A stretch of 8,453 bases of DNA from an uncultured Paracoccaceae bacterium (GTDB lineage Bacteria; Pseudomonadota; Alphaproteobacteria; Rhodobacterales; Rhodobacteraceae): contig CALBSG010000072.1 in assembly GCA_937927675.1 (NCBI GenBank), positions 1 through 8,453 on the forward strand. Reading direction: 5' to 3'. The notes beneath the pieces are model-generated. The model was not told the origin of the DNA. It made no database searches and saw nothing but the letters and a program-made list of their open reading frames with translations. The position numbers and the translations under genes were made by a program. Below are positions 7,468-8,453 of this stretch, piece after piece (the stretch's first letter is position 1; the number at the start of each line of letters is the position of its first letter).

Positions 7468-8345
7468 TGGCCGACCCAACCGATGGCCACCCGCCGATGA
7501 CTCGCAAAGCGCTGATCCTGTTGTTTGGTGCGACGCTCGCTTGGTCTACCTCTGGCCTTTTTGCACGCGCGATTCCGTTGGATACGCCCACCGTGATTTT
7601 GTGGCGCGGGCTTTTTGGCGCAGCGGGGCTGATTGCGACGCTGATCTGGATGAAGGGCCGCGCGGGCCTTGGCGATTTTGCCCGGTTGGGGCGGGCGGGC
7701 TGGCTTTATGCGCTGTGCTCGGGGCTGGGCATGCTGTTGTTTGTCGGATCGCTCAAGGCGACGACGATTGCCCATGTGGCGATCATTTATGCCACCGTAC
7801 CTTTTGCTGCGGCAGCCCTTGGCTGGCTGGTCTTGCGCGAAAATCCCGGTCGGGTGGCCCTTCTCGCCTCGGGGTTGGCGCTGGCAGGATCGGCGGTGAT
7901 GGTGGGCGTGGGGGGGGATGGTCAACCGCTGGGGGATCTGATGGCGTTGGGTATGGTGGCCGCCATGGCGGCGATCATCGTCATCGCCCGCGCCCGGCCC
8001 GAAATGCCTGCCCTTGCCGCCGGGATCGTTTCGGCAATCTGGGCGCCCTTGGCCTGCCTGCCCTTCGCCTCCTTGGCGGGAATCACGCCCGGCACGATCG
8101 GCCTGATGGCGGGCTTTGGCCTTGTGAACTCCACCCTTGGATTTGCATTGTTCATCGCAGGCTCGCGTCGGGCCGCCCCTGTGGTTACCGGGCTGATGGG
8201 GGCCTTGGAAACGCCGCTGACCCCGCTTTGGGTCTGGCTGGTCTTTGCTGAAACCCCGTCAACGGCCACTTTGGCGGGGGGCGGATTGGTGATGCTGGCC
8301 GTTGGCTGGTTCATCCTGATCGAAGGGCGCGCGACCAAGTCCTGA
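7467..8345 (+). CDS. EamA/DMT-family transporter
   Basis: A 292-residue inner-membrane protein, strongly hydrophobic throughout, with about ten predicted helices arranged as two EamA repeats. Repeat one runs from ALILLFGATLAWSTSGLFAR to YATVPFAAAALGWLVLRENP (about 15-127). Repeat two runs from about 153 to ETPLTPLWVWLVFAETP and GGGLVMLAVGWFIL (249-285). DMT proteins usually export or import small metabolites such as amino acids; the substrate here is unknown. ATG 7467 overlaps the preceding stop as TGATG, suggesting coupled translation. ATG 7497 would remove ten polar residues and start directly before the first helix, and cannot be excluded. It is the third gene of the TraB/GumN, lactonase-like, transporter cluster, and is followed by a weak hairpin. 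Confidence 0.88.
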   Translation: MADPTDGHPPMTRKALILLFGATLAWSTSGLFARAIPLDTPTVILWRGLFGAAGLIATLIWMKGRAGLGDFARLGRAGWLYALCSGLGMLLFVGSLKATTIAHVAIIYATVPFAAAALGWLVLRENPGRVALLASGLALAGSAVMVGVGGDGQPLGDLMALGMVAAMAAIIVIARARPEMPALAAGIVSAIWAPLACLPFASLAGITPGTIGLMAGFGLVNSTLGFALFIAGSRRAAPVVTGLMGALETPLTPLWVWLVFAETPSTATLAGGGLVMLAVGWFILIEGRATKS

Positions 8346-8352
8346 GGCGTGT

Positions 8353-8370
8353 TGCTGCAACGCAGCATTT
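8353..8370 (+). terminator. weak stem-loop after the transporter gene
   Basis: TGCTGC, loop AAC, GCAGCA, then TTT, eight bases after the transporter stop. The stem is six base pairs with a tight loop and the T run is only three, so this is at best a weak intrinsic terminator. It is the only hairpin I see in the 108-base gene-free tail of the window. Confidence 0.3.
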
Positions 8371-8393
8371 CCATCCCAAGCAGGACGCCCCCC

Positions 8394-8422
8394 GTGACAA
8401 AGCCAGCCCCCCACCCTATAAG
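8394..8422 (+). promoter_or_regulatory. candidate sigma-70 promoter pointing out of the window
   Basis: GTGACA (8394-8399) and TATAAG (8417-8422) are separated by 17 bases; each differs from the sigma-70 consensus at one position. The spacer is C-rich, so the match stands out in this GC-rich DNA. Transcription would begin near 8429 and run past the right edge, where the gene it serves must lie. Confidence 0.5.
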
Positions 8423-8453
8423 CCCGGCCAAACCCCCAAGCTTTGAGGCATCC

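Noticed and set aside
6478..7479. 333-codon - strand open frame opposite the TraB/GumN end and the lactonase-like gene
   Set aside because: Gly/Gln/Arg-rich shadow with no domain. The + strand frames carry intact catalytic motifs and coupled starts.
7922..8431. 169-codon - strand open frame starting in the right-hand intergenic tail, with a hydrophobic first segment
   Set aside because: The first 25 residues look like a membrane helix, but the frame then continues antisense through the transporter with Pro/Ala/Thr-rich shadow composition and no Shine-Dalgarno was seen.

Overview
The window reads as a GC-rich alphaproteobacterial chromosome, most likely a Rhodobacterales/Rhodobacteraceae-type organism. 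The reasons are dense packing, ATGA and TGATG start/stop overlaps, a groES-groEL pair with a perfect CIRCE operator, and gene families typical of that group. No mobile element, CRISPR array, tRNA or rRNA is visible. This is my inference from family resemblance; I had no database to search.

Left part (1-2401): the last 58 codons of purK (purine synthesis) run in from the left edge and converge on a small alpha/beta hydrolase gene; their stop codons share the tetranucleotide CTAA. Divergent from the hydrolase is a tightly overlapping + strand cluster: a Nudix hydrolase, a GreA/GreB-like factor with a shortened coiled coil, and a GNAT acetyltransferase that starts at TTG inside the end of the Gre-like gene.

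Middle (2407-5716): all genes lie on the - strand. In transcription order these are groES and groEL (chaperonin), then a YhbS-like GNAT acetyltransferase just beyond the groEL terminator, then a small two-helix membrane protein of the low-affinity iron permease family. Upstream of groES are the perfect 9-9-9 CIRCE palindrome (HrcA operator), a plausible sigma-70 type promoter, and a second 7-9-7 palindrome over the promoter. A 15-bp hairpin lies between the acetyltransferase and the membrane protein.

Right part (5717-8453): a + strand, apparently translationally coupled trio. It encodes an exported TraB/GumN-family protein, a metallo-beta-lactamase-fold hydrolase resembling N-acyl-homoserine lactonases, and an EamA/DMT-family ten-helix transporter. 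The last 108 bases hold no gene but contain a weak hairpin and a good -35/-10 pair pointing out of the window.

Most of this is ordinary housekeeping and accessory metabolism. I see no convincing new defence or mobile system. The points most worth a second look are the TraB/GumN-lactonase-EamA trio, the Gre-like factor lacking the canonical acidic tip, the second palindrome beside CIRCE, and the hairpin at 2887-2921.
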